From Xenorhabdus sp. BG5 (GTDB taxonomy: Bacteria; Pseudomonadota; Gammaproteobacteria; Enterobacterales; Enterobacteriaceae): a stretch of 64,000 bases of DNA. The translations under genes and the position numbers were made by a program. Positions 45,160-58,108 of this stretch are shown one piece after another. The stretch's first letter is position 1. Every line of letters starts with the position of its first letter. The notes beneath the pieces are model-generated. The model had not been told where the DNA came from. It saw nothing but the letters and a program-made list of their open reading frames with translations, and did not search any database. The DNA is taken from assembly GCF_015163665.1 (NCBI RefSeq), contig NZ_JADEUG010000004.1, positions 85,888-149,887 on the forward strand, written 5' to 3'.

Positions 45160-46547
45160 TCCCTCTGACCCTACAGCAATTGGCACAGTTGACGAATGGC
45201 TTGTTACATCGCGTTACCGAGCAGCAAGCGGAAACTTTGCCAATTTATACGGTGGAAACTGATAGCCGTAACATCGTGCATGGCGGTTTGTTTATTGCCT
45301 TAAAAGGGGAAAAATTTGACGCCCACGATTTCGCTGCTGATGTAGCACAGCAGGGCGCTGGCGCTTTATTGGTTAGCCGTCGTCTGGATATTGATTGTCC
45401 ACAGGTTGTGGTTGAAGACACACGTTTGGCGATGGGAAAACTGGCGGGTTGGGTTCGTCAGCAAAGTAAAGCACGCATTGTGGCTTTAACTGGCTCGTCG
45501 GGTAAAACGTCGGTAAAAGAGATGACCGCCGCGATCTTGCGTCAATGTGGAAATACCCTTTATACCGCAGGTAACTTCAACAATGACATTGGCGTGCCAT
45601 TGACCTTGTTCAGACTGACTGATGAACACCAGTTTGCTGTGATTGAACTCGGGGCGAACCATATCGGTGAAATTGCTTACACCACGGAAATGACACGTCC
45701 TGAAAGCGCATTGGTCAATAACCTTTTCTCTGCTCATTTGGCAGGATTTGGTTCTTTGGCTGGAGTGGCAAAGGCTAAAGGTGAAATCTTTGCCGGCCTT
45801 GCTCCGACCGGAACCGCCATTATCAATCTGGATAGCAATGATTGGGAAAATTGGCAGCACAGCATTAGCGAACAGCAAACAGTATGGCGCTTTTCCGCAT
45901 CATCGTCATCATCAACGACGGGGGCGGATTTTTACGCAACAGACATTTTAGAACAGCCGCTGACAACGCATTTTTGTCTCCATAGCCCAATTGGAAGCGT
46001 TGAACTGACCTTACCATTGCCGGGCAAACACAATATTGCTAATGCGTTAGCTGCCACTGCACTGGCAATTTCTGTGGGTGCATCGTTGGATGATATTCGT
46101 ACCGGATTATCGGGATTGAAAGCAGTTGCAGGACGTCTATTCCCCATCCCTCTGACTGAGGGAAAAGTAGTATTGGACGACACTTATAACGCGAATCCCG
46201 GCTCTATGATTGCTGCGGCGAATGTGTTAGCGCAGATGTCCGGTTATCGGGTCATGGTTGTTGGTGATATGGGAGAGTTGGGGGAGCAGGCGATTGAGTG
46301 CCATCGTGAGGTGGGCGAAGCCGTGGCATCCACAAATATAGATAAGGTACTCAGCGTTGGGGCTTTCAGTGCTCATATTAGTGACACGAGTGGTCGGGGG
46401 CAGCATTTTGCGAACAAGGCTGAATTAGTTGCAGCGCTGCTTCCTTTATTGGAACAACACGAAATGATTTCCATATTAATTAAAGGTTCACGCAGTGCCG
46501 CGATGGAAGAGGTAGTGAACGTACTGAAGGAGAACTTCCAATGTTAG
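45156..46547 (+). CDS. murF: UDP-MurNAc-tripeptide:D-Ala-D-Ala ligase
   Basis: This 463-residue Mur ligase adds the D-Ala-D-Ala dipeptide, finishing the pentapeptide. The ATP loop [14 protein letters not shown] is near residue 110, followed by [15 protein letters not shown] and the C-terminal [11 protein letters not shown]. It overlaps murE by 4 bp (ATGA) and mraY by 7 bp, implying translational coupling. Confidence 0.97.
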   Translation: MIPLTLQQLAQLTNGLLHRVTEQQAETLPIYTVETDSRNIVHGGLFIALKGEKFDAHDFAADVAQQGAGALLVSRRLDIDCPQVVVEDTRLAMGKLAGWVRQQSKARIVALTGSSGKTSVKEMTAAILRQCGNTLYTAGNFNNDIGVPLTLFRLTDEHQFAVIELGANHIGEIAYTTEMTRPESALVNNLFSAHLAGFGSLAGVAKAKGEIFAGLAPTGTAIINLDSNDWENWQHSISEQQTVWRFSASSSSSTTGADFYATDILEQPLTTHFCLHSPIGSVELTLPLPGKHNIANALAATALAISVGASLDDIRTGLSGLKAVAGRLFPIPLTEGKVVLDDTYNANPGSMIAAANVLAQMSGYRVMVVGDMGELGEQAIECHREVGEAVASTNIDKVLSVGAFSAHISDTSGRGQHFANKAELVAALLPLLEQHEMISILIKGSRSAAMEEVVNVLKENFQC

Positions 46548-47623
46548 TTTGGCTAGCCGAATATTTGGTTAAGTATCACACAGGCTTTAACGTCTTCTCT
46601 TATTTGACGTTCAGAGCCATCGTTGGCTTGCTGACTGCATTGGTTATCGCGCTATGGATGGGGCCAACTTTGATCGCTTATCTGCAAAAATTGCAAATAG
46701 GCCAAGTTGTACGTGACAACGGTCCTGAGTCCCATTTTAGCAAGCGTGGGACACCGACAATGGGAGGATTGTTGATTTTATTCTCCATTACAATCTCTGT
46801 GTTGCTGTGGGCTCGTCTGGATAATCCCTATGTCTGGTGTGTCTTGCTTGTTTTAGTCGGTTATGGCGTTGTGGGGTTTGTGGATGATTATCGCAAAGTG
46901 GTGCGTAAGGATACTAAGGGGCTAATTGCTCGTTGGAAATATTTTTGGCAATCCGTTATTGCACTGGGTGTTGCGTTTGCTATGTACAGCATCGGCAAAG
47001 ATACCTCTGCAACACAATTAGTCGTGCCATTCTTCAAAGAGGTTATGCCACAACTGGGCTTGCTTTACATTCTGCTGACTTATTTTGTGATTGTAGGAAC
47101 CAGTAACGCGGTGAACCTGACTGATGGACTAGATGGCCTCGCCATTATGCCGACAGTACTTGTTGCAGCAGGTTTTGCTTTAGTGGCATGGGCAACAGGT
47201 AACGTGAATTTTGCGAACTACCTGCATATCCCTTATTTGAGCCATGCGGGTGAACTGGTGATTGTCTGTACTGCGATTGTCGGTGCAGGGCTGGGTTTCT
47301 TGTGGTTTAACACTTATCCGGCGCAAGTGTTTATGGGTGATGTTGGTTCATTGGCTCTGGGTGGGGCATTGGGCACCATTGCCGTATTACTGCGCCAGGA
47401 GTTCCTGTTGATCATCATGGGCGGTGTTTTTGTGGTGGAAACCTTGTCGGTCATCTTACAGGTTGGCTCATTCAAACTGCGTGGACAGCGCATTTTCCGT
47501 ATGGCACCGATTCACCATCACTATGAATTGAAAGGCTGGCCAGAGCCACGCGTTATCGTGCGCTTTTGGATTATATCTTTGATGCTGGTGTTGATTGGTT
47601 TGGCAACGCTGAAGGTACGTTAA
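46541..47623 (+). CDS. mraY: Phospho-MurNAc-pentapeptide transferase MraY
   Basis: This 360-residue inner-membrane enzyme with about ten hydrophobic segments attaches the MurNAc-pentapeptide to undecaprenyl phosphate, making lipid I. Catalytic and family motifs seen are VGFVDDYRK near residue 114, [10 protein letters not shown] near 190, [10 protein letters not shown] near 265 and [14 protein letters not shown] near 322. The length equals E. coli MraY (360). Confidence 0.98.
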   Translation: MLVWLAEYLVKYHTGFNVFSYLTFRAIVGLLTALVIALWMGPTLIAYLQKLQIGQVVRDNGPESHFSKRGTPTMGGLLILFSITISVLLWARLDNPYVWCVLLVLVGYGVVGFVDDYRKVVRKDTKGLIARWKYFWQSVIALGVAFAMYSIGKDTSATQLVVPFFKEVMPQLGLLYILLTYFVIVGTSNAVNLTDGLDGLAIMPTVLVAAGFALVAWATGNVNFANYLHIPYLSHAGELVIVCTAIVGAGLGFLWFNTYPAQVFMGDVGSLALGGALGTIAVLLRQEFLLIIMGGVFVVETLSVILQVGSFKLRGQRIFRMAPIHHHYELKGWPEPRVIVRFWIISLMLVLIGLATLKVR

Positions 47624-47625
47624 TC

Positions 47626-48951
47626 ATGACTGAGCGTTTTATGACGGAATACAAGGGTAAAAAAATCGTCATCGTTGGGTTAGGGCTGACAGGTTTGTCC
47701 TGCGTTGACTTTTTTATGACGCGTGGCGTGATCCCGCGTGTGTTGGATACCCGTATAGTGCCTCCGGGCAGCGATAAGCTGCCTGATAGCGTCGAATGCC
47801 ACACAGGCAACCTGAACAAACAATGGTTGATGGATGCCGATTTAATCGTTGCCAGCCCAGGTATTGCACTGGCAACGCCTGAATTGCAAGCGGCAGCTGA
47901 TGCGGGTGTTGAAATTATCGGTGATATTGAGCTGTTTTGTCGTGAAGCGACTGCGCCAATCGTTGCCATTACGGGTTCAAATGGCAAAAGCACCGTAACT
48001 ACTCTGGTTGGCGAAATGGCGAAAACAGCGGGGTGGCAAGTGGGTGTGGGGGGCAACATTGGTGTCCCGGCACTGGAATTGCTGAAACAGCCCTATCAGC
48101 TCTATGTACTGGAATTGTCCAGTTTCCAACTTGAAACAACTTATAGCTTGAAAGCAGCGGCAGCGACGGTACTGAATGTAACCGAAGATCACATGGTTCG
48201 TTATCCCAAAGGGTTGGCACAGTATCGGGCAGCGAAGTTACACATTTACAATCAGGCAAAAACTTGTGTGGTCAATGAACAGGATACGCTGACACTACCA
48301 GAAACAGGCAAAGATAGCCGTTGTATCAGCTTTGGTGTGGATAGTGGTGATTATCAGCTTGATAGTGAACACCAACAACTGGCGGTCAATCAACAGCCGG
48401 TGCTGGCAACGCGCGAAATGCAGTTGGCCGGTCAGCATAACTATACCAATGGCTTGGCAGCATTAGCGTTGGCAGATGCTGTAAGCATTCCTCGTGCCGC
48501 CAGCCTTCAGGCTTTACGTACCTGCACCGGACTAGAACACCGTTTTCAAGTCATTCACATGAGAAATGGTGTCCGTTGGGTGAATGATTCTAAGGCGACC
48601 AATGTTGGCAGCACCCAGGCGGCACTCAGTGGATTGAAGCCGGAAGGGACACTCTATCTTTTATTGGGGGGAGATGGAAAAGCGGCAGATTTTACCCCAC
48701 TGAAACCCTATATATCGGGGGAACATATTCGCCTTTACTGTTTTGGTCGTGATGGAGGGCAGCTAACACAATTACGCCCGGAAATTGCAACACTGACGGA
48801 AACAATGGAACAGGCGATGAGAGAAATTGTACCCAAGCTGGTTTCTGGCGACATGGTATTGCTGTCACCTGCTTGTGCGAGCTTCGATCAGTTCAACAGC
48901 TTTGAACATCGTGGTCATGAATTTGCCCGTTTGGCAGAGGAGTTAGGCTGA
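47626..48951 (+). CDS. murD: UDP-MurNAc-L-Ala:D-glutamate ligase
   Basis: This 441-residue Mur ligase adds D-glutamate. Its UDP-binding N-terminus is [17 protein letters not shown], and the ATP loop [15 protein letters not shown] is near residue 114. LEHRFQ and [12 protein letters not shown] lie further on. The ATG at 47626 is chosen for its AAGG ribosome site; the ATG at 47641 gives [10 protein letters not shown], which aligns better with the E. coli start, so either may be used. It overlaps ftsW by one base. Confidence 0.96.
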   Translation: MTERFMTEYKGKKIVIVGLGLTGLSCVDFFMTRGVIPRVLDTRIVPPGSDKLPDSVECHTGNLNKQWLMDADLIVASPGIALATPELQAAADAGVEIIGDIELFCREATAPIVAITGSNGKSTVTTLVGEMAKTAGWQVGVGGNIGVPALELLKQPYQLYVLELSSFQLETTYSLKAAAATVLNVTEDHMVRYPKGLAQYRAAKLHIYNQAKTCVVNEQDTLTLPETGKDSRCISFGVDSGDYQLDSEHQQLAVNQQPVLATREMQLAGQHNYTNGLAALALADAVSIPRAASLQALRTCTGLEHRFQVIHMRNGVRWVNDSKATNVGSTQAALSGLKPEGTLYLLLGGDGKAADFTPLKPYISGEHIRLYCFGRDGGQLTQLRPEIATLTETMEQAMREIVPKLVSGDMVLLSPACASFDQFNSFEHRGHEFARLAEELG

Positions 48952-50144
48952 TGACCATTCCAGGCCTTGGTAAATTTAAAACTTGGTTAGCGGGAAATGT
49001 GGAGGCCGATGCCACAGATACCGTTATGTATGATCGTACCTTGGTCTGGATGATATTAGGGTTGGCTGTGATTGGCTTTGTCATGGTAACGTCGGCATCC
49101 ATGCCAGTTGGTCAGCGCCTTGCCCAAGATCCCTTTATCTTTGCACGACGTGATGCCATTTATTTGTCACTGTGTTTTTTCTTGTCCCTTATTACGCTGC
49201 GCATTCCGATGGCCTTCTGGCTGCGTTACAGCAATGTCATGTTATTAGTGACGATCATGATGCTGGTTGTGGTGCTGTTTGTTGGGAGTTCAGTCAATGG
49301 GGCATCACGTTGGGTGGCGGTTGGCCCATTACGTATTCAACCGGCAGAATTATCGAAACTCTCACTCTTTTGTTATCTCTCCAGCTACTTGGTTAGAAAA
49401 GTTGAAGAAGTAAGAAACAACTTTTGGGGATTTTGCAAACCAATGGGGGTCATGGTCGCATTGGCGATATTGTTGCTGGCACAGCCCGATTTGGGGACAG
49501 TGGTGGTGTTATTTGTGACAACTTTGGCACTGCTTTTTCTGGCAGGCGCGAAATTGTGGCAGTTCCTTGCCATTATTGGCTGCGGAATATTTGCCGTGTG
49601 CGTACTGATTGTTGCTGAACCTTATCGTATACGCAGGGTGACCTCTTTCCTGGACCCGTGGGAAGATCCTTTTGGCAGTGGTTATCAGTTAACCCAATCG
49701 TTAATGGCATTTGGTCGTGGCGACTTCTTTGGACAAGGCCTGGGAAATTCAGTCCAAAAACTCGAATATCTGCCGGAAGCTCATACTGACTTTATTTTCT
49801 CCATTCTGGCCGAAGAATTGGGTTATTTCGGTGTGGTTTTAGTGCTGGCAATGGTATTCTTCGTCGCTTTCCGCGCAATGATGATAGGTCATCGGGCATT
49901 GCAGCTTAATCAACGGTTTTCTGGTTTTTTGGCTTGTGCCATCGGCATATGGTTCAGCTTTCAGGCGTTCATTAACGTTGGCGCGGCGGCAGGTATGCTG
50001 CCAACCAAAGGATTAACATTACCTTTAGTCAGTTACGGTGGCTCTAGTTTGATAGTGATGTCAACGGCCATCGTCTTGTTATTGCGAATTGATTATGAAG
50101 TACGTCTGGCAAAAGCACAGGCGTTTGTAAGGAGCCCTAAATGA
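48951..50144 (+). CDS. ftsW: Septal peptidoglycan glycosyltransferase FtsW
   Basis: This 397-residue SEDS-family membrane protein with about ten segments polymerises lipid II at the septum with FtsI. The SEDS signature [17 protein letters not shown] is near residue 350, and the conserved acidic loop is in [16 protein letters not shown] near residue 280. It starts within the murD stop codon and overlaps murG by 4 bp. Confidence 0.97.
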   Translation: MTIPGLGKFKTWLAGNVEADATDTVMYDRTLVWMILGLAVIGFVMVTSASMPVGQRLAQDPFIFARRDAIYLSLCFFLSLITLRIPMAFWLRYSNVMLLVTIMMLVVVLFVGSSVNGASRWVAVGPLRIQPAELSKLSLFCYLSSYLVRKVEEVRNNFWGFCKPMGVMVALAILLLAQPDLGTVVVLFVTTLALLFLAGAKLWQFLAIIGCGIFAVCVLIVAEPYRIRRVTSFLDPWEDPFGSGYQLTQSLMAFGRGDFFGQGLGNSVQKLEYLPEAHTDFIFSILAEELGYFGVVLVLAMVFFVAFRAMMIGHRALQLNQRFSGFLACAIGIWFSFQAFINVGAAAGMLPTKGLTLPLVSYGGSSLIVMSTAIVLLLRIDYEVRLAKAQAFVRSPK

Positions 50145-51226
50145 GTGGCAAAAACCGGCGTTTGATGGTGATGGCTGGTGGTACGGGAGGGCACGTGTTC
50201 CCGGGGCTGGCCGTTGCCCACCATTTAAAAGAGCAGGGGTGGGATATTCGCTGGTTGGGAACCGCGGATCGCATGGAAGCTGATTTAGTGCCGAAGCATG
50301 GCATTGATATCGAATTTATTCAGATTTCAGGCTTGCGGGGCAAGGGGATCAAAGCATTGCTTGCTGCCCCAATTAGAATTTTTAAGGCCATTCGACAGGC
50401 AAAAGCCATTATGCGCCGTTATCAGCCAGATGTTGTGCTGGGCATGGGAGGATATGTCTCTGGGCCTGGTGGAATAGCGGCATGGTTGTGTGGCATTCCG
50501 GTTGTACTGCATGAGCAGAATGGTATTGCGGGACTCACTAATCGTTGGTTAGCCAAAATTGCCAAAACAGTTTTACAGGCATTTCCGGGAGCATTCCCCG
50601 ATGCACCGATTGTTGGTAACCCCGTAAGGAAGGATGTATTGGCATTGCCAGAACCAATGCGACGTTTGGCTGGGCGTGAAGGCCCTGTTCGGGTACTGGT
50701 TGTTGGTGGTAGTCAGGGGGCCAGAGTCCTGAACCAAACTATGCCAGAAGTCGCTGCTCACTTGGGCGATAAAATCACTTTATGGCATCAGGCGGGCAAG
50801 GGCGCCAGGGAAGAGACGCAGAAACAATATGAAAATTCGGTCACATCTGAATTCAAGGTAACTGAATTTATTGATGATATGGCGCAGGCTTATGCGTGGG
50901 CTGATATTGTCGTATGCCGTTCTGGTGCACTGACGGTCAGTGAGGTTTCCGCCGCAGGTTTACCGGCGATTTTTGTTCCTTTCCAGCATAAAGATCGCCA
51001 GCAATATTGGAATGCCTTGCCTTTGGAAAAAGCGGGAGCCGCAAAGATACTCGAACAGCCCGAATTTACAGTTGATGCTGTCGTAGATCTATTAACTCAG
51101 TGGCAACGTCCACAATTGCTGGAAATGGCAGAAAAAGCACGCTCAGTAGCCATCATTAATGCAACTGAGCGTGTAGCAGCAGCGTTGAACGATGCTGTAG
51201 AGAATCATTCAGGCCGTTCCAGGTAG
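50141..51226 (+). CDS. murG: UDP-GlcNAc:lipid I GlcNAc transferase MurG
   Basis: This 361-residue GT28 glycosyltransferase converts lipid I to lipid II at the inner face of the membrane. The glycine-rich loops [16 protein letters not shown] near residue 10 and [11 protein letters not shown] near residue 103 are present, as is the donor-binding [13 protein letters not shown] and [11 protein letters not shown] near 290. It is coupled to ftsW by an ATGA overlap and lies 36 bp before murC. Confidence 0.98.
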   Translation: MSGKNRRLMVMAGGTGGHVFPGLAVAHHLKEQGWDIRWLGTADRMEADLVPKHGIDIEFIQISGLRGKGIKALLAAPIRIFKAIRQAKAIMRRYQPDVVLGMGGYVSGPGGIAAWLCGIPVVLHEQNGIAGLTNRWLAKIAKTVLQAFPGAFPDAPIVGNPVRKDVLALPEPMRRLAGREGPVRVLVVGGSQGARVLNQTMPEVAAHLGDKITLWHQAGKGAREETQKQYENSVTSEFKVTEFIDDMAQAYAWADIVVCRSGALTVSEVSAAGLPAIFVPFQHKDRQQYWNALPLEKAGAAKILEQPEFTVDAVVDLLTQWQRPQLLEMAEKARSVAIINATERVAAALNDAVENHSGRSR

Positions 51227-51262
51227 AACGGTGATGTAAACATAACGAGTGAAGATTAAAAC

Positions 51263-52738
51263 GTGAATACACAACAGTTGGCGAAATTAAGAGCTTCAGT
51301 GCCTGAAATGAGAAAAGTCAGGCATATCCACTTTGTTGGCATTGGTGGTGCTGGCATGGGTGGTATCGCCGAGGTGTTGGCTAATGAAGGTTATCAGATA
51401 AGTGGTTCTGATCTGGCACCCAATCCTGTCACACAACAGCTGATCGCATTGGGTGCAACTATTTATTTCAATCACCGTCCAGAAAATGTGCGGGACGCTA
51501 GTGTCGTGGTGGCATCCACAGCTATTCCGGCGGAAAACCCAGAAATTGTGGCTGCGCGTGAAGCGAGAATCCCAGTGATCCGCCGTGCGGAAATGCTGGC
51601 AGAGCTTATGCGTTATCGCCACGGTATCGCAATTGCGGGAACGCATGGAAAAACCACTACAACGGCAATGATTACGGGTATTTATGCGCAGGCGGGTCTC
51701 GATCCTACCTTTGTGAATGGTGGGTTGGTCAAAGCGGCGGGCACACATGCTCGATTAGGTAGTAGCCGCTATCTGATTGCAGAAGCAGATGAAAGTGATG
51801 CTTCATTCTTGCATTTGCAGCCCATGATGGCGGTTGTCACTAATATTGAAGCTGACCATATGGATACCTACCAGGGTGATTTTGAAAACTTAAAGCAAAC
51901 GTTCGTTAACTTCCTGCATAACCTGCCATTTTATGGGCGTGCGGTTATGTGTATTGACGATCCTGTCGTGAAAGAACTGATCCCCCGAATTGGGCGTTAT
52001 ATCACGACCTACGGTTTCAGTGAGGAAGCAGACGTTCGTATTACCCATTATGAGCAGAAAGGGGCTCAGGGATTTTTCACCATCAGCCGATCTGACTTGC
52101 CGGATTTGCATGTGGTGTTAAATGCCCCCGGACGCCACAATGCGTTGAATGCCACTGCTGCTGTTGCAGTGGCAACAGAAGAAGGCATTGATGATACTGC
52201 TATTCTGGCATCTCTGGCTGAGTTTCAGGGAACTGGACGCCGCTTTGATTTTCTGGGGGATTTTCCTCTTAAACATATCAATGGCAAAGAAGGTAGCGTG
52301 ATGCTGGTTGATGATTATGGTCATCATCCAACAGAAGTTGATGCCACGATTAAAGCGGCACGAGCGGGTTGGGGGGATAAGCGTATTGTTATGGTATTCC
52401 AGCCACACCGTTATACAAGAACGCGTGATTTATATGATGATTTTGCCAATGTTCTGAGTCAGGTAGATGTTCTATTAATGTTGGATGTGTATGCCGCAGG
52501 TGAAACGCCGATCCCAGGCGCGGATAGCCGTTCTTTATGCCGTACTATCCGTAGTCGTGGCAAGTTGGACCCGATTTTTGTATCAGAACCTGAACAAGTT
52601 TCAACCATTCTGTCACAAATGATAGAAAACAGTGACTTAGTATTAGTACAGGGTGCCGGTAATATCGGTAAAATAGCGCGCAATTTGGCTGAAACAAAAT
52701 TGCAGCCATCTTTTTATGAGGAAGGACATCATGGTTGA
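51263..52738 (+). CDS. murC: UDP-MurNAc:L-alanine ligase
   Basis: This 491-residue enzyme adds the first amino acid, L-Ala, to UDP-MurNAc. The N-terminal [17 protein letters not shown] is near residue 24, the ATP loop [15 protein letters not shown] near 122, and [13 protein letters not shown] near residue 346. The length matches E. coli MurC (491). The last 8 bp overlap ddlB. Confidence 0.98.
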   Translation: MNTQQLAKLRASVPEMRKVRHIHFVGIGGAGMGGIAEVLANEGYQISGSDLAPNPVTQQLIALGATIYFNHRPENVRDASVVVASTAIPAENPEIVAAREARIPVIRRAEMLAELMRYRHGIAIAGTHGKTTTTAMITGIYAQAGLDPTFVNGGLVKAAGTHARLGSSRYLIAEADESDASFLHLQPMMAVVTNIEADHMDTYQGDFENLKQTFVNFLHNLPFYGRAVMCIDDPVVKELIPRIGRYITTYGFSEEADVRITHYEQKGAQGFFTISRSDLPDLHVVLNAPGRHNALNATAAVAVATEEGIDDTAILASLAEFQGTGRRFDFLGDFPLKHINGKEGSVMLVDDYGHHPTEVDATIKAARAGWGDKRIVMVFQPHRYTRTRDLYDDFANVLSQVDVLLMLDVYAAGETPIPGADSRSLCRTIRSRGKLDPIFVSEPEQVSTILSQMIENSDLVLVQGAGNIGKIARNLAETKLQPSFYEEGHHG

Positions 52739-53651
52739 TAAAGTTGCTGTTCTGTTGGGCGGAACTTCCGCTGAACGCGAAGTTTCATTGCAATCAGGAC
52801 ACGCGGTTGTGGCAGGGCTGAAGGAAGCAGGCATTAATGCTTATTCAGTTGATACAAAAGACTTTGATGTGACTAAACTCAAAGAGGAAGGATTCAATAA
52901 AGTCTTTATCGCACTGCATGGTCGTGGTGGAGAAGATGGTACATTGCAAGGTTTGCTGGAGTTTTTGCAAATTCCTTATACCGGCAGCGGAGTGATGGCA
53001 TCTGCCTTGTCAATGGACAAATTGCGCACAAAACAACTCTGGCAGGGAGCAGAACTGCCTATTTCACCTTATGTCGTCATTAATTTTCTAAAATTTGAAC
53101 AACTTAATGATTTTCAACTCAAAGAGTATGTTCAAGAATTAGGTTTACCATTAATGATTAAACCGAATCTGGAAGGCTCCAGCGTAGGGATGACCAAGGT
53201 GAATGAATATGCCGAATTGCGCGGTGCCTTGGCGCTGGCATTTAAATACGATACTGATGTGTTGGTTGAAAAATGGCTATTTGGCCCTGAATATACCGTC
53301 GGATTTTTGGGAGATGAAGCTCTCCCTTCTATCCGTATTCAGGCTTCAAATACATTCTATGATTATGATGCGAAGTATATTTCCAACCAAACACAATATT
53401 TTTGTCCAAGCGGCTTGAGTGCAGAAAAAGAGCAAGAGCTATTAGATATCGCTTCAAAGGCGTATAAGGCGCTGGGATGTCGTGGTTGGGGGCGAGTCGA
53501 TATCATGGACGATGGGAAGGGTAATTTCTACCTGTTGGAAGCAAATACTTCTCCTGGCATGACCAGCCATAGCCTTGTGCCAACTGCTGCGCGTCAGGCT
53601 GGATTAAGTTTTTCTCAACTCGTAGTGAGAATTTTGGAGTTAGCTGATTAA
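52731..53651 (+). CDS. ddlB: D-alanine:D-alanine ligase B
   Basis: This 306-residue ATP-grasp enzyme (E. coli DdlB is also 306) makes D-Ala-D-Ala. It starts [19 protein letters not shown], with [12 protein letters not shown] near residue 63 and the ATP-grasp metal ligands in EANTSPGMT near residue 272. The start at 52731 has GAGGAAGG upstream and gives the E. coli-like [11 protein letters not shown]. ftsQ begins 1 bp after the stop. Confidence 0.97.
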   Translation: MVDKVAVLLGGTSAEREVSLQSGHAVVAGLKEAGINAYSVDTKDFDVTKLKEEGFNKVFIALHGRGGEDGTLQGLLEFLQIPYTGSGVMASALSMDKLRTKQLWQGAELPISPYVVINFLKFEQLNDFQLKEYVQELGLPLMIKPNLEGSSVGMTKVNEYAELRGALALAFKYDTDVLVEKWLFGPEYTVGFLGDEALPSIRIQASNTFYDYDAKYISNQTQYFCPSGLSAEKEQELLDIASKAYKALGCRGWGRVDIMDDGKGNFYLLEANTSPGMTSHSLVPTAARQAGLSFSQLVVRILELAD

Positions 53652-53652
53652 T

Positions 53653-54468
53653 ATGTCGCAGGCAGCCCGGAATAGCCGGGAGCGGGAGGGTGAAGCGCAG
53701 AAATCTCGTCCTAGTAATGGTTACTATCTGGCAGGGATTGCCTTCTTCTTGATGGTAGTAGGCACTATCATATGGGGGGGCTGGATGACACTGGACTGGA
53801 TGAAAGATCCTAGCAGATTACCACTCTCGAAGCTGGTATTGACTGGTGAGCGCCATTACACCACGAATGATGATGTAAGGCAGGCTATTTTGTCCCTGGG
53901 ATCTCCCGGAACATTTATGACTCAGGATGTCAACGTCATTCAGGAAAAGATTGAACAATTGCCATGGATTCGGCAGGTCACTGTTCGGAAACAATGGCCT
54001 GATGAACTTAAGATACATCTGGTAGAATACGTACCTTATGCGCGTTGGAATGATACCCAACTATTGGATGCTGAGGGTCGGGTATTTAGCTTACCCGTAG
54101 AACGTAGTGCAAATGCGCAGTATCCGATGTTGTATGGGCCAGAAGGCAAAGAAAAAGACGTATTGAATGAATACCACACAATGGCGATTTTTCTTGAAAA
54201 ACACCAGATGAAACTGAAAGCAGTGATCATGACAGCGCGTAACTCCTGGCAACTGATATTGGATAACGATATCCGTTTAGAGCTAGGAAATCGAGATAAA
54301 ATGGAACGAATGAAACGTTTTGTTGAACTTTATCCTGTGTTGTTGAGAAACACTGAAAAACGTGTGGCTTATGTTGACTTACGTTATGACAGTGGTGCTG
54401 CGGTAGGTTGGGCTCCTTTATTAACTGATACGCCTGTTCCAATGAACGGGCAAGAAAACAAACAGTGA
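53653..54468 (+). CDS. ftsQ: Cell division protein FtsQ
   Basis: This 271-residue bitopic protein has a basic cytoplasmic tail, one membrane segment near residues 25-47, then a periplasmic POTRA domain ([23 protein letters not shown]) and the beta domain. It is the scaffold of the FtsQLB divisome complex. It is close in length to E. coli FtsQ (276) and sits in the standard ddlB-ftsQ-ftsA order. Confidence 0.95.
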   Translation: MSQAARNSREREGEAQKSRPSNGYYLAGIAFFLMVVGTIIWGGWMTLDWMKDPSRLPLSKLVLTGERHYTTNDDVRQAILSLGSPGTFMTQDVNVIQEKIEQLPWIRQVTVRKQWPDELKIHLVEYVPYARWNDTQLLDAEGRVFSLPVERSANAQYPMLYGPEGKEKDVLNEYHTMAIFLEKHQMKLKAVIMTARNSWQLILDNDIRLELGNRDKMERMKRFVELYPVLLRNTEKRVAYVDLRYDSGAAVGWAPLLTDTPVPMNGQENKQ

Positions 54469-54500
54469 CTGGTAATAATACAGAGACAGGCAGAATAACG

Positions 54501-55757
54501 ATGATCAAATCAACGGACAGAAAATTGGTAGTTGGCCTTGAAATCGGTACAGCAAAGGTATCTGCCCTGGTTGGTGAAATTCTGCCCGATGGTATGGTTA
54601 ATATTATCGGAGTAGGAAATTGCCCATCCCGCGGCATGGACAAAGGCGGTGTCAACGATCTTGAATCGGTTGTCAAGTGCGTACAGCGTGCCATTGATCA
54701 GGCTGAACTCATGGCGGATTGCCAGATATCTTCAGTCTATCTGGCGCTTTCCGGCAAGCATATTAGTTGCCAGAACGAAATTGGCATGGTGCCGGTTTCA
54801 GAAGAAGAAGTTACACAGGATGATGTGGACAGTGTTGTCCATACAGCTAAATCAGTGCGTGTTCGTGATGAACACCGTATTTTGCATGTGATCCCACAGG
54901 AATACGCGATTGACTATCAGGAAGGGATCAAAAATCCAGTTGGGCTCTCTGGTGTGCGTATGCAGGCGAAAGTCCACTTGATTACCTGCCATAACGACAT
55001 GGCGAAAAACATCGTAAAAGCTGTTGAACGTTGTGGTTTGAAAGTTGATCAACTTATTTTTGCAGGACTGGCAGCAAGTTATGCTGTGTTGACAGAAGAT
55101 GAACGTGAATTAGGAGTCTGTGTCGTTGATATCGGCGGCGGGACGATGGATATCGCTGTATATACTGGTGGTGCATTGCGTCATACCAAGGTGATCCCTT
55201 ATGCCGGCAATGTAGTGACCAGTGATATCGCCTATGCGTTTGGTACTCCTCCCAGTGATGCTGAAACCATCAAAGTTCGTCATGGCTGCGCATTGGGTTC
55301 GATAGTTAGCAAAGATGAGAGTGTAGAAGTCCCAAGTGTGGGAGGACGCCCTCCTCGTAGCTTACAGCGTCAAACATTGGCTGAAGTGATCGAACCCCGT
55401 TATACCGAACTGCTGAACTTAGTGAATGATGAAATTTTGCGATTGCAGGAGCAATTGCGGCAGCAGGGAGTAAAACACCACCTGGCAGCAGGGATTGTCC
55501 TGACAGGAGGAGGCGCCCAGATTGATGGTCTGGCCGAATGTGCTCAGCGGGTATTTCATACCCAGGTTCGCATTGGCCGCCCTCTGAACATCACTGGATT
55601 GACAGATTATGTGCAGGAGCCTTGCTACTCAACAGCGGTTGGACTTCTGCATTATGGCAAAGAATCCCACCTTGGCGGAGATTCCGATGCCGATAAAAGA
55701 ACGTCAGTAAGTGGCTGGTTTAAGAAAGTCAGCAACTGGCTGAAAAAAGAATTTTGA
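54501..55757 (+). CDS. ftsA: Cell division protein FtsA
   Basis: This 418-residue actin-like ATPase tethers FtsZ to the membrane. VGLEIGTAKVSALVGE is the first phosphate loop, VCVVDIGGGTMDIAVY near residue 205 the second, and GIVLTGGGAQIDGL near 332 the adenosine motif. The C-terminal amphipathic helix WFKKVSNWLKKEF is the membrane anchor. MIKSTDRKLVVGLE at 54501 matches the E. coli start; the in-frame extension to 54465 is not used. Confidence 0.98.
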   Translation: MIKSTDRKLVVGLEIGTAKVSALVGEILPDGMVNIIGVGNCPSRGMDKGGVNDLESVVKCVQRAIDQAELMADCQISSVYLALSGKHISCQNEIGMVPVSEEEVTQDDVDSVVHTAKSVRVRDEHRILHVIPQEYAIDYQEGIKNPVGLSGVRMQAKVHLITCHNDMAKNIVKAVERCGLKVDQLIFAGLAASYAVLTEDERELGVCVVDIGGGTMDIAVYTGGALRHTKVIPYAGNVVTSDIAYAFGTPPSDAETIKVRHGCALGSIVSKDESVEVPSVGGRPPRSLQRQTLAEVIEPRYTELLNLVNDEILRLQEQLRQQGVKHHLAAGIVLTGGGAQIDGLAECAQRVFHTQVRIGRPLNITGLTDYVQEPCYSTAVGLLHYGKESHLGGDSDADKRTSVSGWFKKVSNWLKKEF

Positions 55758-55823
55758 TTTTTTATACAGAGGCCATGACAATGTCGCCGGCCTCGATATA
55801 AAGGCACAAAACGGAGAGAAATT

Positions 55824-56987
55824 ATGTTTGAACCACTGGAATTAACCAACGACGCGGTGATTAAAGTCATCGGCGTCGGCGGCGGCGGCGGTAATGCTGT
55901 GGAGCACATGGTGCGTGAGCGTATTGAAGGCGTTGACTTCTTTGCGGTTAACACGGACGCTCAGGCACTGCGTAAGACGGCTGTTGGTCAGACTATCCAG
56001 ATTGGCAACGGCATTACGAAAGGATTAGGCGCTGGTGCGAACCCTGAGGTTGGTCGTACTGCTGCGGAAGAAGACCGCGAATCACTGCGTACTGCACTGG
56101 AAGGTGCAGATATGGTGTTTATTGCCGCCGGTATGGGTGGTGGCACAGGCACGGGGGCCGCGCCTGTTGTGGCTGAAATTGCCAAAGAACTTGGTATCTT
56201 GACCGTTGCCGTTGTCACTAAGCCATTTAATTTCGAAGGCAAAAAACGGATGGCCTTCGCGGAGCAAGGGATCACTGAACTGTCCAAGCATGTGGACTCA
56301 CTGATCACTATTCCAAATGACAAATTATTGAAAGTCCTGGGACGAGGCATTTCCCTGTTGGATGCATTCGGTGCAGCTAATGATGTCCTGAAAGGTGCGG
56401 TTCAGGGGATTGCCGAACTGATTACTCGCCCAGGTCTGATGAACGTTGACTTCGCTGATGTTCGTACTGTGATGTCTGAAATGGGTTACGCCATGATGGG
56501 CTCAGGTATCGCACAAGGTGAAGATCGTGCGGAAGAAGCCGCAGAGATGGCTATCTCCAGCCCATTGCTGGAAGATATTGATCTTTCTGGCGCACGTGGC
56601 GTTTTGGTTAATATCACAGCGGGCTTTGACCTGCGTTTGGATGAGTTTGAAACCGTTGGTAACACAATCCGTGCATTTGCTTCTGATAATGCAACGGTGG
56701 TTATCGGTACGTCACTGGATCCAGATATGAATGATGAGCTGCGTGTAACCGTTGTGGCAACAGGCATTGGCATGGACAAACGTCCAGAAATCACCCTGGT
56801 GACCAATAACAAGGCTCCTCAGACAAACCCGATGGAGCGCCGTTACCAGCAGATATCTGGCGGCATCTCTTCATTGTCTGATGAGAACAAAACGGTAGCA
56901 AAAGTCGTCAATGACCAAAATGCACATACAAGCAAAGAGCCTGATTATCTGGACATTCCTGCATTTTTGCGTAAGCAGGCTGATTAA
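55824..56987 (+). CDS. ftsZ: Cell division protein FtsZ
   Basis: This 387-residue tubulin homologue polymerises with GTP to form the Z ring. The GTP signature [13 protein letters not shown] is near residue 107, with [13 protein letters not shown] near 18 and the T7 loop [11 protein letters not shown] near 207. The conserved C-terminal tail [15 protein letters not shown] binds FtsA and ZipA. Ribosome site AGAGA and strong codon bias fit an abundant protein. Confidence 0.99.
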   Translation: MFEPLELTNDAVIKVIGVGGGGGNAVEHMVRERIEGVDFFAVNTDAQALRKTAVGQTIQIGNGITKGLGAGANPEVGRTAAEEDRESLRTALEGADMVFIAAGMGGGTGTGAAPVVAEIAKELGILTVAVVTKPFNFEGKKRMAFAEQGITELSKHVDSLITIPNDKLLKVLGRGISLLDAFGAANDVLKGAVQGIAELITRPGLMNVDFADVRTVMSEMGYAMMGSGIAQGEDRAEEAAEMAISSPLLEDIDLSGARGVLVNITAGFDLRLDEFETVGNTIRAFASDNATVVIGTSLDPDMNDELRVTVVATGIGMDKRPEITLVTNNKAPQTNPMERRYQQISGGISSLSDENKTVAKVVNDQNAHTSKEPDYLDIPAFLRKQAD

Positions 56988-57086
56988 TTGCTAAAAAATT
57001 GGCTTCTCCGCTTTTTGTGTTAAACTATCCTGCCAGTCATACATTATAGTGATTGGCGGGATAAGTAACGTTGCGAGATATAAACG

Positions 57087-58004
57087 ATGATCAAACAAAG
57101 GACACTAAAACGTATTGTTCAAGCGACCGGCGTCGGTTTGCACACCGGTAAAAAAGTCACGCTGACAATGCGTCCAGCGCCGGCTAATACCGGGGTCATC
57201 TATCGTCGTACTGACTTGAATCCCCCGGTTGATTTTCCGGCAGATGCCAAATCTGTGCGTGATACTATGCTCTGTACTTGTCTGGTGAATGAGCATAATG
57301 TGCGTATTTCAACAGTTGAACATTTGAATGCAGCGCTGGCAGGTTTAGGGATCGACAATATTGTTATTGAAGTCGATGCACCAGAGATCCCGATTATGGA
57401 TGGCAGCGCCAGCCCGTTTGTTTTCCTGTTATTGGATGCGGGTATTGAAGAGCTGAATGTAGCGAAGAAATTCGTGCGAATGAAAGAAAGCGTCCGTGTG
57501 GAAGACGGTGATAAATGGGCTGAATTGGCACCTTATCATGGTTTCAGTCTGGATTTTACCATCGACTTTAATCATCCGGCGATTGATGCGAGTACCCAGC
57601 GCTATGGCCTGGAGTTCTCTGCGGATTCATTTGTTCGCCAGATTAGTCGTGCGCGTACTTTCGGATTTATGCGTGATATTGAGTACTTGCAATCTAAAGG
57701 CTTGTGCCTCGGTGGCAGCTTTGATTGTGCGATTGTCGTTGATGACTACCGCGTACTCAATGAAGATGGTTTGCGTTTTAAAGATGAATTCGTCCGTCAT
57801 AAAATGTTGGACGCCATCGGCGATCTATTCATGTGTGGGTATAATATCATCGGTGCCTTTACTGCGTTTAAATCAGGCCATGCACTAAACAACAAGTTAT
57901 TGCAAACTGTTTTAGCACAAGAAAGCGCTTGGGAATTTGTCACATTTGAAGATGAAGCTGAAATGCCATTGGCTTTTCGCGCTCCATCACTGGTGTTGGC
58001 ATAA
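57087..58004 (+). CDS. lpxC: UDP-3-O-acyl-N-acetylglucosamine deacetylase
   Basis: The 305-residue enzyme (E. coli LpxC is also 305) carries out the committed step of lipid A synthesis. The zinc ligands lie in [10 protein letters not shown] (His79) and in [14 protein letters not shown] (His238 and Asp242 region); [10 protein letters not shown] is at the start. In E. coli FtsH degrades LpxC through its C-terminal tail; the tail here (APSLVLA) is the same type. A G-U-containing hairpin precedes the gene at 57031-57062. Confidence 0.98.
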   Translation: MIKQRTLKRIVQATGVGLHTGKKVTLTMRPAPANTGVIYRRTDLNPPVDFPADAKSVRDTMLCTCLVNEHNVRISTVEHLNAALAGLGIDNIVIEVDAPEIPIMDGSASPFVFLLLDAGIEELNVAKKFVRMKESVRVEDGDKWAELAPYHGFSLDFTIDFNHPAIDASTQRYGLEFSADSFVRQISRARTFGFMRDIEYLQSKGLCLGGSFDCAIVVDDYRVLNEDGLRFKDEFVRHKMLDAIGDLFMCGYNIIGAFTAFKSGHALNNKLLQTVLAQESAWEFVTFEDEAEMPLAFRAPSLVLA

Positions 58005-58108
58005 TGGCTGACATGTGTATTGATAAAGAATGTTGAGAACATTCCTATGATGCACCAATGGGTTATGTTATCTATCACGCTTCTTTCGCTGACGTTTTTT
58101 ATTCGGCG